Below are positions 50,237 to 58,734 of a stretch of DNA of 64,000 nt, in pieces. The position numbers were made by a program, and so were the translations under genes. Source of the DNA: Magnetovibrio sp. GTDB taxonomy: Bacteria; Pseudomonadota; Alphaproteobacteria; Rhodospirillales; Casp-alpha2. The DNA lies in the NCBI GenBank assembly GCA_002690705.1, contig NZFO01000005.1:126711-190710 (forward strand), in the 5' to 3' direction. The first letter of the stretch is position 1; each line of letters opens with the position of its first letter. The notes under the pieces were generated by a model. It saw nothing but the letters and a program-made list of their open reading frames with translations, did not search any database and had not been told where the DNA came from.

Positions 50237-51466
50237 TCATTGAGCATTTCGTAACTGGACGACTAACGATTTATTTGGGTAGCCGTCAGGTGGCATTCCT
50301 CTGGAGCGCTGGAAAGCCCGGATAGCGCTTCTAGTCATGGGCCCTGTAACCCCATCAGGGGTTCCTACATGAAATCCACGCTGGTTTAATAGAGCTTGCA
50401 TCTCTCGTATATCAGCGCGTGAAAGAGCAACATCATCATTCGATGACCGTTTTACCAATGGTCCTTTTCCTGTAAGCCTATCTGCCAAATGACCAACTGC
50501 CAAAGCATAGAGATGAGACCGATTCCAAATCATTATTGTGCGATAATTTTTATATACGAGGAACGCTGGACCCTGGTAACCTGCCGGAATAATCAGCGAA
50601 GCCGAAAAGGTCGCTCGAGGCAGAGGTTCTCCATTTGTTAGCCGAACACCTAGTTTATTCCATACGTTAAGTGGTTTTTGGATCTTCATTCCAGTATGGT
50701 TGAGATCAAAGTTAGAAGGTATTTTTACTTCTCTCCCCCAAGTTTTATTGTCCTGCCAACCCGAACGACTAAGATAGTTGGCTGCCGAGGCGAAAATATC
50801 TGGTAAGCTATTCCAGAGGTCCCGTTTCCCGTCACCATCAAAGTCTACGGCATATCCCTTATATGTGGTAGGAATAAACTGGTGGTTACCCATAGCTCCA
50901 GCCCAAGACCCCATCACGTTTGGGGGGATATGACCAGCGTCAATGAGGTCTAAAACGGCGAAAAGCTGCTCGCGGAAAAACTTGGCGCGGCGGCGATCAT
51001 GGGCAAGTGTAACAAGGGCCTGTACCACAGAAAAGGATCCTGTGAATTGCCCAAAGTTACTCTCTAATCCCCAGAAAGCGACCAGAAAACGAGGTTGGAC
51101 TCCATATTTTTTTTCTACCTGACGTAAGAGGGATGCGTGAGTTTCTAATAATTTCTTGCCTTTTAAAATCCGTTGTTGCGAAATAGCTTTTTTAAAATAA
51201 CTGAATAAGGTCATCGTAAATTCTGGCTGTCGGCGATCTAACTCAATAACTCTATTGATTGGGACAGAATTAGCCAAGACCAGTTGGATTGTGGCTTGGC
51301 TTACGCCTCGTGCATCGGCATCAACCATGAGTGCTTTGAGCCAATCTGCGAATGGTGGCGGCTCTAAAAGTGTTTTTGCAACACTAACAGAACTTAAATA
51401 GGTGCTTGATACTAACAAAATCACCGAAAAAAATATGGTGCGAAAAGTTATAAAAGTTAAAGTCAA
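50237..51466 (-). CDS. MltB-family lytic murein transglycosylase
   Basis: Cleaves peptidoglycan glycan strands. 409 residues: N-terminal signal/anchor (IFFSVILLVSSTYLSSVSVA), catalytic Glu in WGLESNFGQFTGS, QFIPTTYKGYAVDFDGDG, and a C-terminal peptidoglycan-binding domain (DIREMQALLNQRGFHVG, GPMTRSAIRAFQRS). The order mltB-rlpA-dac is conserved. Confidence 0.93.
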   Translation of the reverse strand: MTLTFITFRTIFFSVILLVSSTYLSSVSVAKTLLEPPPFADWLKALMVDADARGVSQATIQLVLANSVPINRVIELDRRQPEFTMTLFSYFKKAISQQRILKGKKLLETHASLLRQVEKKYGVQPRFLVAFWGLESNFGQFTGSFSVVQALVTLAHDRRRAKFFREQLFAVLDLIDAGHIPPNVMGSWAGAMGNHQFIPTTYKGYAVDFDGDGKRDLWNSLPDIFASAANYLSRSGWQDNKTWGREVKIPSNFDLNHTGMKIQKPLNVWNKLGVRLTNGEPLPRATFSASLIIPAGYQGPAFLVYKNYRTIMIWNRSHLYALAVGHLADRLTGKGPLVKRSSNDDVALSRADIREMQALLNQRGFHVGTPDGVTGPMTRSAIRAFQRSRGMPPDGYPNKSLVVQLRNAQ

Positions 51467-51481
51467 GAATAACTCCTACGA

Positions 51482-52273
51482 TTAGGGTGCCGGGTATATC
51501 GTGTCTGTCCGGCCAGATAAATAATAAGCAATTAGGCCGATTAACTCATGCATTGCTGCAGATAGTTGGCCAAGTCCAATAAGCAGACTGAAGGGGGACC
51601 CCAGTTTATCATCTGGTCCACCAGAGAAATCAACAGGGAAGGGTATCATTTCCCAATTGAGTTTTCTAAACACGCCCATTGCGCGTGGCATGTGGAACGC
51701 AGAGGTTACTAGAATCCAATTTTCGTCCCTTTTGGGCGATGCAATTAATCTGGCATACTGAGCATTTTCATATGTATTACGAGCTTTGTCCTCAAATATA
51801 ACGCGTCGATCCATTCCCCCTAATTTTTTGAATAAAGATGGCGCATGATGCGCTTCGCGAGCCTCTGGGTTAAAGATATCTCCAGCCCCTCCTGTGAAGA
51901 TGACTTTTGCTTCTGGAAATTTATTGGCGAGTTCAGCACCGATAATAATACGTTCCACCGCACCCCCAATTTGAATCGACTCTCTTGAATTACTCGTCTT
52001 TGGATTTATTACTCCACCTAAAATTATTAAGCCATGAATTTTATCGGGTAGCTCTGGCCTCTCGGGAAAACGGTTTTCCAAATTCATTGTAATAAAGTGT
52101 CCAATGGGCACTAAGGCAATCAGAAGACCAATAAATGCTGTTATGCGAGTTAACCTTAGTGCCCATCGATTAATCCCGCAAAACGAGAGTCCACCTGCAA
52201 TTAAAAGAATAATTAGGAATATATTAGCAGGCTGAACTATATACCAAAGCAATTTTGAAAGTTCGAAAAACAT
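51482..52273 (-). CDS. YdcF/ElyC-family (DUF218) membrane protein
   Basis: 263 residues with two N-terminal membrane spans (NIFLIILLIAGGLSF and ITAFIGLLIALVP) and a DUF218 domain: IHGLIILGGVI, AKVIFTGGAGD, and WILVTSAFHMPRAMGVFRK. E. coli ElyC affects envelope/peptidoglycan precursor metabolism. It lies directly upstream of mltB (15 bases) and may be co-transcribed. Confidence 0.88.
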   Translation of the reverse strand: MFFELSKLLWYIVQPANIFLIILLIAGGLSFCGINRWALRLTRITAFIGLLIALVPIGHFITMNLENRFPERPELPDKIHGLIILGGVINPKTSNSRESIQIGGAVERIIIGAELANKFPEAKVIFTGGAGDIFNPEAREAHHAPSLFKKLGGMDRRVIFEDKARNTYENAQYARLIASPKRDENWILVTSAFHMPRAMGVFRKLNWEMIPFPVDFSGGPDDKLGSPFSLLIGLGQLSAAMHELIGLIAYYLSGRTDTIYPAP

Positions 52274-52400
52274 TGAGCCTCCATACCTCTTCGCTAAGCA
52301 TCAACCATGGTTATTTATGGATTGATTAGCAAGATTGTTATGCCTGACCGTAAGCGTTAAGATCTTAATGGCGGGACCGAAGTGTTGTATGATATATTAA

Positions 52401-52868
52401 ATGAATAAAAAATTATTACTCGTTGTTGCACATAAGCCCTCCCCGAACACTGAGAATCTCGCAAAGGCTGTTATGCGAGGTTGCACTGCGGTTGAAACCA
52501 AGAATGTTGAGGTAACGTGTCTCTCGCCCTTCGATGCCACACCGAATGATGTTTTATCTTGTTCAGCTATTATCTTAGGAACCACGGAAAATCTTGGTTA
52601 CATGAGCGGCGCGATCAAGGATTTTTTTGATAGAATTTACTATCCATGCATAGAACATACTCAGGGCCTTCCTTACGCATTGTATGTTCGTGCTGGACTT
52701 GATGGTACAGGAGCGCGGCGAAGTGTTGAAACTGTTGTAAAGGGTCTCAGGTGGCGTTCGGTGCAAGAGCCAATGGTGCTTCAAGGGAATTATAAGGTAG
52801 TATTTGCAGATCAGTGTTGTGAGCTTGGTATGGCCATGTCTGTTGGTCTAGAGACAGGTATCTTTTGA
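52401..52868 (+). CDS. Flavodoxin-fold NAD(P)H-dependent oxidoreductase-like protein
   Basis: 155 residues. The N-terminal LLVVAHKPSPNTENLAKAV is a phosphate-binding FMN loop; GTTENLGYMSGAIKDFFDRIYYPC is the second FMN loop of the flavodoxin/NQO-like fold. No catalytic pair identifies a precise function. It is a lone rightward gene between two leftward blocks. Confidence 0.78.
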   Translation: MNKKLLLVVAHKPSPNTENLAKAVMRGCTAVETKNVEVTCLSPFDATPNDVLSCSAIILGTTENLGYMSGAIKDFFDRIYYPCIEHTQGLPYALYVRAGLDGTGARRSVETVVKGLRWRSVQEPMVLQGNYKVVFADQCCELGMAMSVGLETGIF

Positions 52869-52989
52869 TTGCCACTAGAGTATATCTTTGATCGAAAGTA
52901 ATCTTTGTTTTGGACTTTTTAGGATAAATCTCGAATTATCTATAATTATTGGCGTATAGTAATAATTACTTATTGGCGGGTAAAAAAAA

Positions 52990-53748
52990 TTATATTAGGT
53001 TAGTTACGAGGGAGTACCCTGCAATCCCAGCAAGCAAGAATAAAACTGCGTGTCGATATATTTTTTCTCCCCCGACTTCATAAAATTTTGAACCTGTAAA
53101 GGTCGCGATCACGTAAATCAGACCTGCCGTCAATCCGACGATTACGGCATCGTAGCTAAGGTTGCCAAAATACAATTGAACTGGGACGGCAACTGCGATC
53201 ATGCCAGCAGCTGTGGCTAAAACATTCCCACGTGTTTTGTCAGGCGTATCACCACGAGAGACAATGGTTACGACTAAGGGTGGCATTCCCATTCCTGTTG
53301 AGCCCTGCGCAAACCCAGCAATTGTTCCAACTGCCGTCATAACTTTAGGACCAATAGTGAACGGCAGTTGCCAATCCATTGCTAATAATGTGACAATTGA
53401 CAACACTACCAGTGCAATAGCGATGCGCATCAAGTCGGGGTCAAGAGTTGCAAGTAAATAAGCACCAACAGGGGTGCCAATAACCATGGCAATTATAGCA
53501 GGCATTGAGACACGGGGTTCACAGTCTCGCCATGCAACTGGGAGTAACTGCATAGTTCCGGGAACCTCCATAATTAAATGAAGAGCTACAGCTTCGCGTG
53601 GCGTGAATATTTCGGCTAACACAGGTATGATAATAAGAGATCCGCCAAAACCGATAAAACCGCGCAGAAAACCCCCGATCATCACGACTAAAGCAGCCAA
53701 GAGTAATAGTGATGAGTCCGACCAACCTGCGATAAAGTCAACTAACAT
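52990..53748 (-). CDS. TauE/SafE-family membrane permease
   Basis: 252 residues with about eight hydrophobic spans; glycine-rich repeats such as GGFLRGFIGFGGSLIIIPV and GFAQGSTGMGMPPLVV are typical of TauE/SafE, a family that exports sulfite or organosulfonates and other small anions. ATG 53748 overlaps the amidase stop (TAATG), so the longer frame to 53781 is not used. Its place at the end of the leftward amidase/SDR/carrier transcript suggests export or import of a pathway intermediate; that is inference. Confidence 0.88.
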   Translation of the reverse strand: MLVDFIAGWSDSSLLLLAALVVMIGGFLRGFIGFGGSLIIIPVLAEIFTPREAVALHLIMEVPGTMQLLPVAWRDCEPRVSMPAIIAMVIGTPVGAYLLATLDPDLMRIAIALVVLSIVTLLAMDWQLPFTIGPKVMTAVGTIAGFAQGSTGMGMPPLVVTIVSRGDTPDKTRGNVLATAAGMIAVAVPVQLYFGNLSYDAVIVGLTAGLIYVIATFTGSKFYEVGGEKIYRHAVLFLLAGIAGYSLVTNLI

Positions 53749-55058
53749 TAGGTTTTGCGACTTAGTAAAGACTCGAGCCATGCCGCGGCCTTTAACAAGT
53801 AATGATCTAAATTAGGCCGTGAGGCAATTTGCAAGCCGAAAGGTAGGCCATTGCTATCTCGGGTCAATGGGATGGTGATAATAGGTAAGCCAAGCATGGT
53901 CCATGCTCTGCTTAATTCAGGGCTTCCAGTCCCCTCCTCTATTAAGGGTGCTGTTGAGAGTGAGCTAGGAGCCAGTAAAATATCAGCGCCACCGAACAGA
54001 TCGTCGAGTTTAGCAATGCATGAGTCTCGGATTTTTCTGTCACTTAGATATACATCTGAGCTGATACTGTCCGCAAATTCGAAAAGCTCGAGTAAAGACG
54101 AACTCAATTGGGCCTTGTTATAAAGTCGTTCATGGGTGAGTTCACGTGCAGCCTCACGCGCCATGATCCGAGTTTGAACACTTGCCAGTGGAGTAAACTC
54201 TCTCGGCACTTCTCCACGGCGAATTGGGCTGCCGAGTGACTCTATAATTTTTACTGCATCAATAACGGCTTGAATTGCTGAGTCATCTGCCATATCCCAT
54301 TCTGGAGCGCGCAATAGTGCGATTTTTGGCGATATAATGGGCTTTGATAGATCTGTTAGAGAATAAATCTCTGACAATACCCCAGCTAATAGGGCGACAT
54401 CAGCGACAGATTTACCAAAAACGCCCACGGTATCCATTGAGTTACTGAGACTTTTCACACCAGCCAAACTGATCAAACCAATACTTGGCTTGAAACCGAC
54501 GATCCCGCAATATGATGCTGGGCGAATTGTAGAGCCGGCGGTTTGTGAACCAACAGCGAGGGGCACCATGCCTGCAGAAACGGCAGCTGCAGAGCCAGAA
54601 GATGACCCGCCCGGCGTATGTCTAGTATTAAGAGGATTCCGAGTTGGCCCCGCTTTCCAATAGGCGAATTCCGTGCTGACTGTTTTGCCCATGATAACTG
54701 CACCTTGTGCTCGTAGCTGAGCGACCACAGTGCAATCTGTAACAGGCTGATTATCCTCATAAATTTTGGAACCGTAGCTTGTTGGTAAATTTTTAGTGTT
54801 GAAAATATCTTTAATGCCAACGGGAATACCAAATAACAAACTACTCTGACCGGGAGGCGCTTTTTCTAATTGCCTCAGTTGGTCTTCGATAAAATCAAGA
54901 TCAAAGGCTTCCCAAGCCGCTATTTCAGTCTCAACCTTGCCAATGCGGGCGAGGTATGACGCAATAACTTGGCGGGCAGTCACGCTATCATTGGAAATCT
55001 TATCCCTTAGCTCAGATACTGTGGAATCCTCTATGGAGTTTCCTTCCTTGTCAGACAA
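53748..55058 (-). CDS. Amidase-signature-family hydrolase
   Basis: 436 residues. Ser-cisSer-Lys triad: Lys in VGIKDIFNTKN, cis-Ser in GGSSSGSAAAV and nucleophile Ser in GSQTAGSTIRPA. This QTAGS variant is typical of AtzF/allophanate-hydrolase-like and aryl amidase members; no C-terminal allophanate domain is present. The start is TTG 55058: GGAGGG at 55066-55071 (read on the minus strand) sits 7 bases before it, and the overlap with the SDR is 8 bases. The longer frame to 55130 lies inside the SDR gene. It probably hydrolyses an amide substrate of the pathway. Confidence 0.88.
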   Translation of the reverse strand: MSDKEGNSIEDSTVSELRDKISNDSVTARQVIASYLARIGKVETEIAAWEAFDLDFIEDQLRQLEKAPPGQSSLLFGIPVGIKDIFNTKNLPTSYGSKIYEDNQPVTDCTVVAQLRAQGAVIMGKTVSTEFAYWKAGPTRNPLNTRHTPGGSSSGSAAAVSAGMVPLAVGSQTAGSTIRPASYCGIVGFKPSIGLISLAGVKSLSNSMDTVGVFGKSVADVALLAGVLSEIYSLTDLSKPIISPKIALLRAPEWDMADDSAIQAVIDAVKIIESLGSPIRRGEVPREFTPLASVQTRIMAREAARELTHERLYNKAQLSSSLLELFEFADSISSDVYLSDRKIRDSCIAKLDDLFGGADILLAPSSLSTAPLIEEGTGSPELSRAWTMLGLPIITIPLTRDSNGLPFGLQIASRPNLDHYLLKAAAWLESLLSRKT

Positions 55059-55800
55059 GTGTTCGCCCTCCGTCAACGTAAATAGTTTGGCCAGTAATAA
55101 ACTCACCTCCGGCCGTGAGGAGTAAAACAATTATACCAATAAGGTCGTTTGGGTCTCCGAAACGCCCCATTGGAATTTTGTCGAGCGCATTTTTTGAGAA
55201 TTCTGGGTCCTCTAGGCGAGGTTTGGTCAACGGAGTTAATGTCATGGCAGGACCTATTGCATTGATATTTATATTGTGCTGAGCCCATTCTCTGGCCAGC
55301 ACCTTAACCATTTGGGCGACTGCAGCTTTGGAGCTCGCATATGCAGCATAGTCTGGGTTTGCGACGTAGCTTGAGACGGATGCGATGTGGATTATACGGC
55401 CGCCACCGTTTACCATGACTCTTGCGCAGGCGCGCGAAAATAAAAACGCGCCGGTGATATTTACGTCCAAACATTCGCGGAACTCTTCCACATCTAAATC
55501 CAGAGCACCTCCTATCCCCCACAGGCCCGCAGCATTTAGACCACCATTAATTGTGCCGTGCTCATCTTGTATTTTTTGTATGGCTTTTCCGAGGGAACCT
55601 TCATCCGTAATATCTACTTCGTAAAATGAAGCGCTCGGGACTCCTTTTTCCAATCTACCGAGTTCTGTGTTGTTTCGCGCGCACAATGCTAGGCGAGCAC
55701 CCCGATCTGCCAAAGCTCTAGCGATGGGGAGGCCGAGACCTCCCGCCGCACCGGCAATGAGTATAACTTTGTCCTTTAGGTCGAATAGTTGGTCCGACAT
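55051..55800 (-). CDS. Short-chain dehydrogenase/reductase
   Basis: 249-residue classical SDR: NAD(P)-binding IAGAAGGLGLPIARALADRG, NAAG (GLNAAGLWG), catalytic Ser and Tyr-x3-Lys in ASVSSYVANPDYAAYASSKAAV, and an N-terminal Asp/Arg pattern that favours NADP (CARNNTE). Many close relatives oxidise or reduce 3-hydroxy/3-oxo acyl or sugar acids. Located between the carrier protein and the amidase in one leftward transcript. Specificity cannot be read. Confidence 0.9.
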   Translation of the reverse strand: MSDQLFDLKDKVILIAGAAGGLGLPIARALADRGARLALCARNNTELGRLEKGVPSASFYEVDITDEGSLGKAIQKIQDEHGTINGGLNAAGLWGIGGALDLDVEEFRECLDVNITGAFLFSRACARVMVNGGGRIIHIASVSSYVANPDYAAYASSKAAVAQMVKVLAREWAQHNININAIGPAMTLTPLTKPRLEDPEFSKNALDKIPMGRFGDPNDLIGIIVLLLTAGGEFITGQTIYVDGGRTLV

Positions 55801-55822
55801 TTGATCACCCTCTTTTTTTGTA

Positions 55823-56323
55823 TTACTTTGGCTTGATCACAAATAAAGGTTGATCAAATTCAACAAGCTGTCCGTCATCAGCAACGACAGATGCTACCGT
55901 GCCGCTAATTGTGGCTTCAATGGTTGTATAGAGTTTCATCACTTCTATGAGACAGAGGGGCTGGCCTGCAACGATAGTGTCACCTTCTCTGACGAAGGGC
56001 TCTTCCTCAGGTGATGGCCGTCGGTAAAATGTACCGACCATGGGAGAGTGCACTGTGTTACTGCCCTCGGCAGTTAAAGAGCTGGCCAATGACTTTGGAG
56101 CTAATTTGGGAGTATCTGCTGAACTTTGAAAGTTAGTATTTAACGACGAGCCGCTTTGGCTATTATCAGTATCCTGAGTGCTCAGTGCTCCGCTGCCTGT
56201 GGAGGTTTGAGCTCCTCGGCGAATAACTAACTTTGTCCCCTTTAGTTCCAGAATAACCTCGTCACATGCGGATGCGTCAACAATTTTAAGAATTTCCGCA
56301 ATTTCCTTATAGGTCAGAGCCAT
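55823..56323 (-). CDS. Biotin carboxyl carrier protein (AccB-like)
   Basis: 166 residues of AccB layout: N-terminal EIAEILKIVDASACDEVILELKG, a Ser/Gly-rich linker, and a biotinyl domain with VHSPMVGTFYRRPSPEEEPFV and biotin-Lys130 in EVMKLYTTI (the usual MKM reads MKL). It shuttles carboxybiotin between a biotin carboxylase and a carboxyltransferase. Its partners are on the opposite strand (57.3-60.2 kb), so it is separated from them by the divergent IclR gene. Probably not the housekeeping acetyl-CoA carboxylase carrier, whose gene normally lies beside accC. Confidence 0.9.
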   Translation of the reverse strand: MALTYKEIAEILKIVDASACDEVILELKGTKLVIRRGAQTSTGSGALSTQDTDNSQSGSSLNTNFQSSADTPKLAPKSLASSLTAEGSNTVHSPMVGTFYRRPSPEEEPFVREGDTIVAGQPLCLIEVMKLYTTIEATISGTVASVVADDGQLVEFDQPLFVIKPK

Positions 56324-56445
56324 AGTTTTTTCTCTCTTTACAAGTCTAACTTAACATAATTGTGGTTTTCCGTCGCCGTGTGTGTACTTTGATGTCAAAT
56401 AAGTTACTACCTCTTGCATTTTGGGCAAGTGTCTGACCGCTTCTT

Positions 56446-57228
56446 CTAGTTAAAACGATCTTCTGGATCGTACATTGCAGGTCCGCCAAAGCATTGACTA
56501 TTTTTCTCCTCTACCGGGACAACAACGCAGACCGCACCATGCATGAATTTCTGGTAATTTTTACCGATACCGATCTTACGAGTCTCTTGCACCGTCGCAA
56601 TCAATGCATCGGGGTCGATCAATCTATAAGTAGTATATGATGGTCGCGAGATTGCATGTATTCGTGCAGTAAGCACGTTGTCCTCGAGACGACTTAGCAA
56701 TACCTGACCTATCGCTGTGGAATGGATGGGAACCCTGCTGCCCACATTAAAGCGAGGGCCAAACAGCCATCTCCCCTCGACCAAGTCGAGAAAAATTACT
56801 GCTCCGCCGCTCAACACGCCGTAATTGCAGGCTTCACCAACTCTCTCTGCGAGGCCTTTTAGGGTTGTGTGCTGTATGATACGTGGTGAAGATAGACGGA
56901 GCATTTTATATGCTGACCCCACGAGATTATGTCCCTCGATAAACCCTGTCTTTAACATCGCGCGCTCCAAAAAAACCATATCAATCAACAAATGGATTAC
57001 GCTGTGGACCGTCAGTTTGGTCATACCCGTTGGTTGAATGATTGATGCCATAGTCGTTGGTTCAAATATCATGGAAATGAGCTCCGGAAGAGAAAATGTG
57101 TTGCCTGTCACCTCACATCCGACCAGCTCTGATTGCCTTTTATCTGATTGGGGTAAGCGGTTGTTATGCTTCCCAGCTGCATCATCCTTGATAACAATGA
57201 TATTGCGACCGACGTTCTGCATGATCAC
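56446..57228 (-). CDS. IclR-family transcriptional regulator
   Basis: 260 residues: an N-terminal extension of some 45 residues, then a winged helix (PELISMIFEP through MTKLTVHSVIHLLIDMVFLER), then the IclR effector domain (SGGAVIFLDLVEGRWLF, IHSTAIGQVLL, HGAVCVVVPV). The tail after PVEEKNSQ looks shorter than in relatives. Such regulators usually control the neighbouring catabolic operon. It is divergent from the biotin carboxylase gene, 95 bases apart, a typical arrangement for local control. Confidence 0.88.
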   Translation of the reverse strand: MIMQNVGRNIIVIKDDAAGKHNNRLPQSDKRQSELVGCEVTGNTFSLPELISMIFEPTTMASIIQPTGMTKLTVHSVIHLLIDMVFLERAMLKTGFIEGHNLVGSAYKMLRLSSPRIIQHTTLKGLAERVGEACNYGVLSGGAVIFLDLVEGRWLFGPRFNVGSRVPIHSTAIGQVLLSRLEDNVLTARIHAISRPSYTTYRLIDPDALIATVQETRKIGIGKNYQKFMHGAVCVVVPVEEKNSQCFGGPAMYDPEDRFN

Positions 57229-57229
57229 C

Positions 57230-57284
57230 TTGACTGTTTTTTTTTTCCATCGATATTATGCAGGTCTATAATTTGTAAGCAAAT
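57230..57284 (+). promoter_or_regulatory. Divergent promoter region with putative IclR operator
   Basis: For the rightward operon: TTGACT at 57230-57235, an 18-base spacer, and TATTAT at 57254-57259; a second -10 candidate TATAAT lies at 57267-57272. An inverted repeat ATTTG-TAAG-CAAAT (57271-57284) overlaps the expected start of transcription and could be an IclR operator. On the other strand TTGCTT and TAATAT with 18 bases between form a candidate iclR promoter across the same DNA. These are matches by eye only. Confidence 0.5.
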
Positions 57285-57323
57285 GTCTTAAACGCTGAGA
57301 CAAATAAATGGGGGAGCGGCAAA

Positions 57324-58733
57324 GTGCTGTCGTTAGGGGAAGGTATTTCGCAATTAAATACGCTTAATTTCGGTAAGGTATTAATCGCAAACCGGGGAGA
57401 AATTGCAGTTCGTGCTGCCAAGGTATGCAGGGCTATGGGCTTGCAATCCCTAGCTGTGTATTCTTCAGTAGACTCAAATTCTCCACATGTTTGGACGGCG
57501 GATCAGGCTGTTTGTATTGGACCACCCGCTGCGATTGATAGCTATTTATCGATCCCCAACTTAATGCACGTTGCCCGAGAATTCGGGTGCGATGCCGTAT
57601 ATCCGGGGTATGGGTTTCTTGCTGAGAACGTTAATTTTGCCAAACAATGTGCGGCTAACGGAATTAAATTCATCGGACCCAGTGCTGACAGCATTTTAAC
57701 TATGGGTGATAAAGCGAAAGCTCGGGAACTAGCAGCCTCCCATGCCATTCCGATTGTGCCGGGCTCCGAAGGTGCATTTGAGAACGTCGATGAGGCCTTC
57801 GCGGTCGCTAACGACGTTGGGTACCCTTTGCTGTTGAAAGCGCGCTCGGGTGGCGGTGGGCGAGGTATGCGAGTAGTTAGAGATGAACGCGAGTTCCGCG
57901 AGTTATTTGCAGGAGCGTCACGTGAAGCAGAAGCGGTGTTCAAGGACGGTGCATTATACTTGGAACATTTTTTTACAGATGTCCGCCATGTCGAAGTTCA
58001 GGTTTTAGGCGATGGCAAAGGCAACTCGTTGGTCTTTGACGAACGCGATTGCAGTGTTCAACGCAGGCATCAGAAATTGGTTGAAGAATCGCCTTCCCCA
58101 GTCGTTTTCCCCGCCCTGCGAGCTAAAATTCTCAAAGCAGCAAAAAAATTGACACAGGGTATCTGTTATGAAGGTGCCGGTACGGTTGAATTTCTACTGG
58201 AGCCGAAAACAGGTAATTTTTTCTTCATTGAGATGAACACAAGAATCCAAGTTGAACATCCGGTCACCGAGATGAGAAGTGGGTTAGATTTAATCCGCGC
58301 ACAAATGTACATAGCACTCGGGGGTGCGCTAGATTCGATTAAGTACAAAAACGATGATGATATGGGACATTCCATTGAGTTTCGCATTAATGCTGAAAAC
58401 TGGCGCGAGGACTTTAAGCCATTTCCCGGAGTATTAAATAAATGGTCGCCGCCATCTGCTGAAGGAGTGAGGCTGGATAGTGCTGTTTATGAGGGTTTTA
58501 GAATATCACCTTATTATGATTCGATGATAGCGAAGCTTATAGTGTTTGGGGTGGATCGTGAGGACGCTTTAAATAAAGCGCGCAAAGCTCTGGCTGGCTT
58601 TACTTGTTCCGGTATCGAGACAACTATTGATTTTCATCTTACCCTTCTCGACCATCCTGCATTCCGGGATAACCTGATACATACCCGCTGGATCGATACT
58701 GGTGGCCTTCGCATATTGGGAGAGGTAAATTAG
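57324..58733 (+). CDS. Biotin carboxylase subunit (AccC-like)
   Basis: 469 residues. ATP-grasp enzyme that carboxylates biotin using bicarbonate: LIANRGEIAVRAAKVCRAMG, KARSGGGGRGMRVV (glycine-rich ATP loop), FDERDCSVQRRHQKLVEESPSP, and FFIEMNTRIQVEHPVTEM. GTG 57324 is set by GGGGGAG at 57310-57316, 7 bases upstream. It begins the rightward operon and is followed 1 base later by the carboxyltransferase. Together with the carrier protein on the other strand it would form a three-part carboxylase. Confidence 0.93.
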   Translation: MLSLGEGISQLNTLNFGKVLIANRGEIAVRAAKVCRAMGLQSLAVYSSVDSNSPHVWTADQAVCIGPPAAIDSYLSIPNLMHVAREFGCDAVYPGYGFLAENVNFAKQCAANGIKFIGPSADSILTMGDKAKARELAASHAIPIVPGSEGAFENVDEAFAVANDVGYPLLLKARSGGGGRGMRVVRDEREFRELFAGASREAEAVFKDGALYLEHFFTDVRHVEVQVLGDGKGNSLVFDERDCSVQRRHQKLVEESPSPVVFPALRAKILKAAKKLTQGICYEGAGTVEFLLEPKTGNFFFIEMNTRIQVEHPVTEMRSGLDLIRAQMYIALGGALDSIKYKNDDDMGHSIEFRINAENWREDFKPFPGVLNKWSPPSAEGVRLDSAVYEGFRISPYYDSMIAKLIVFGVDREDALNKARKALAGFTCSGIETTIDFHLTLLDHPAFRDNLIHTRWIDTGGLRILGEVN

Positions 58734-58734
58734 T

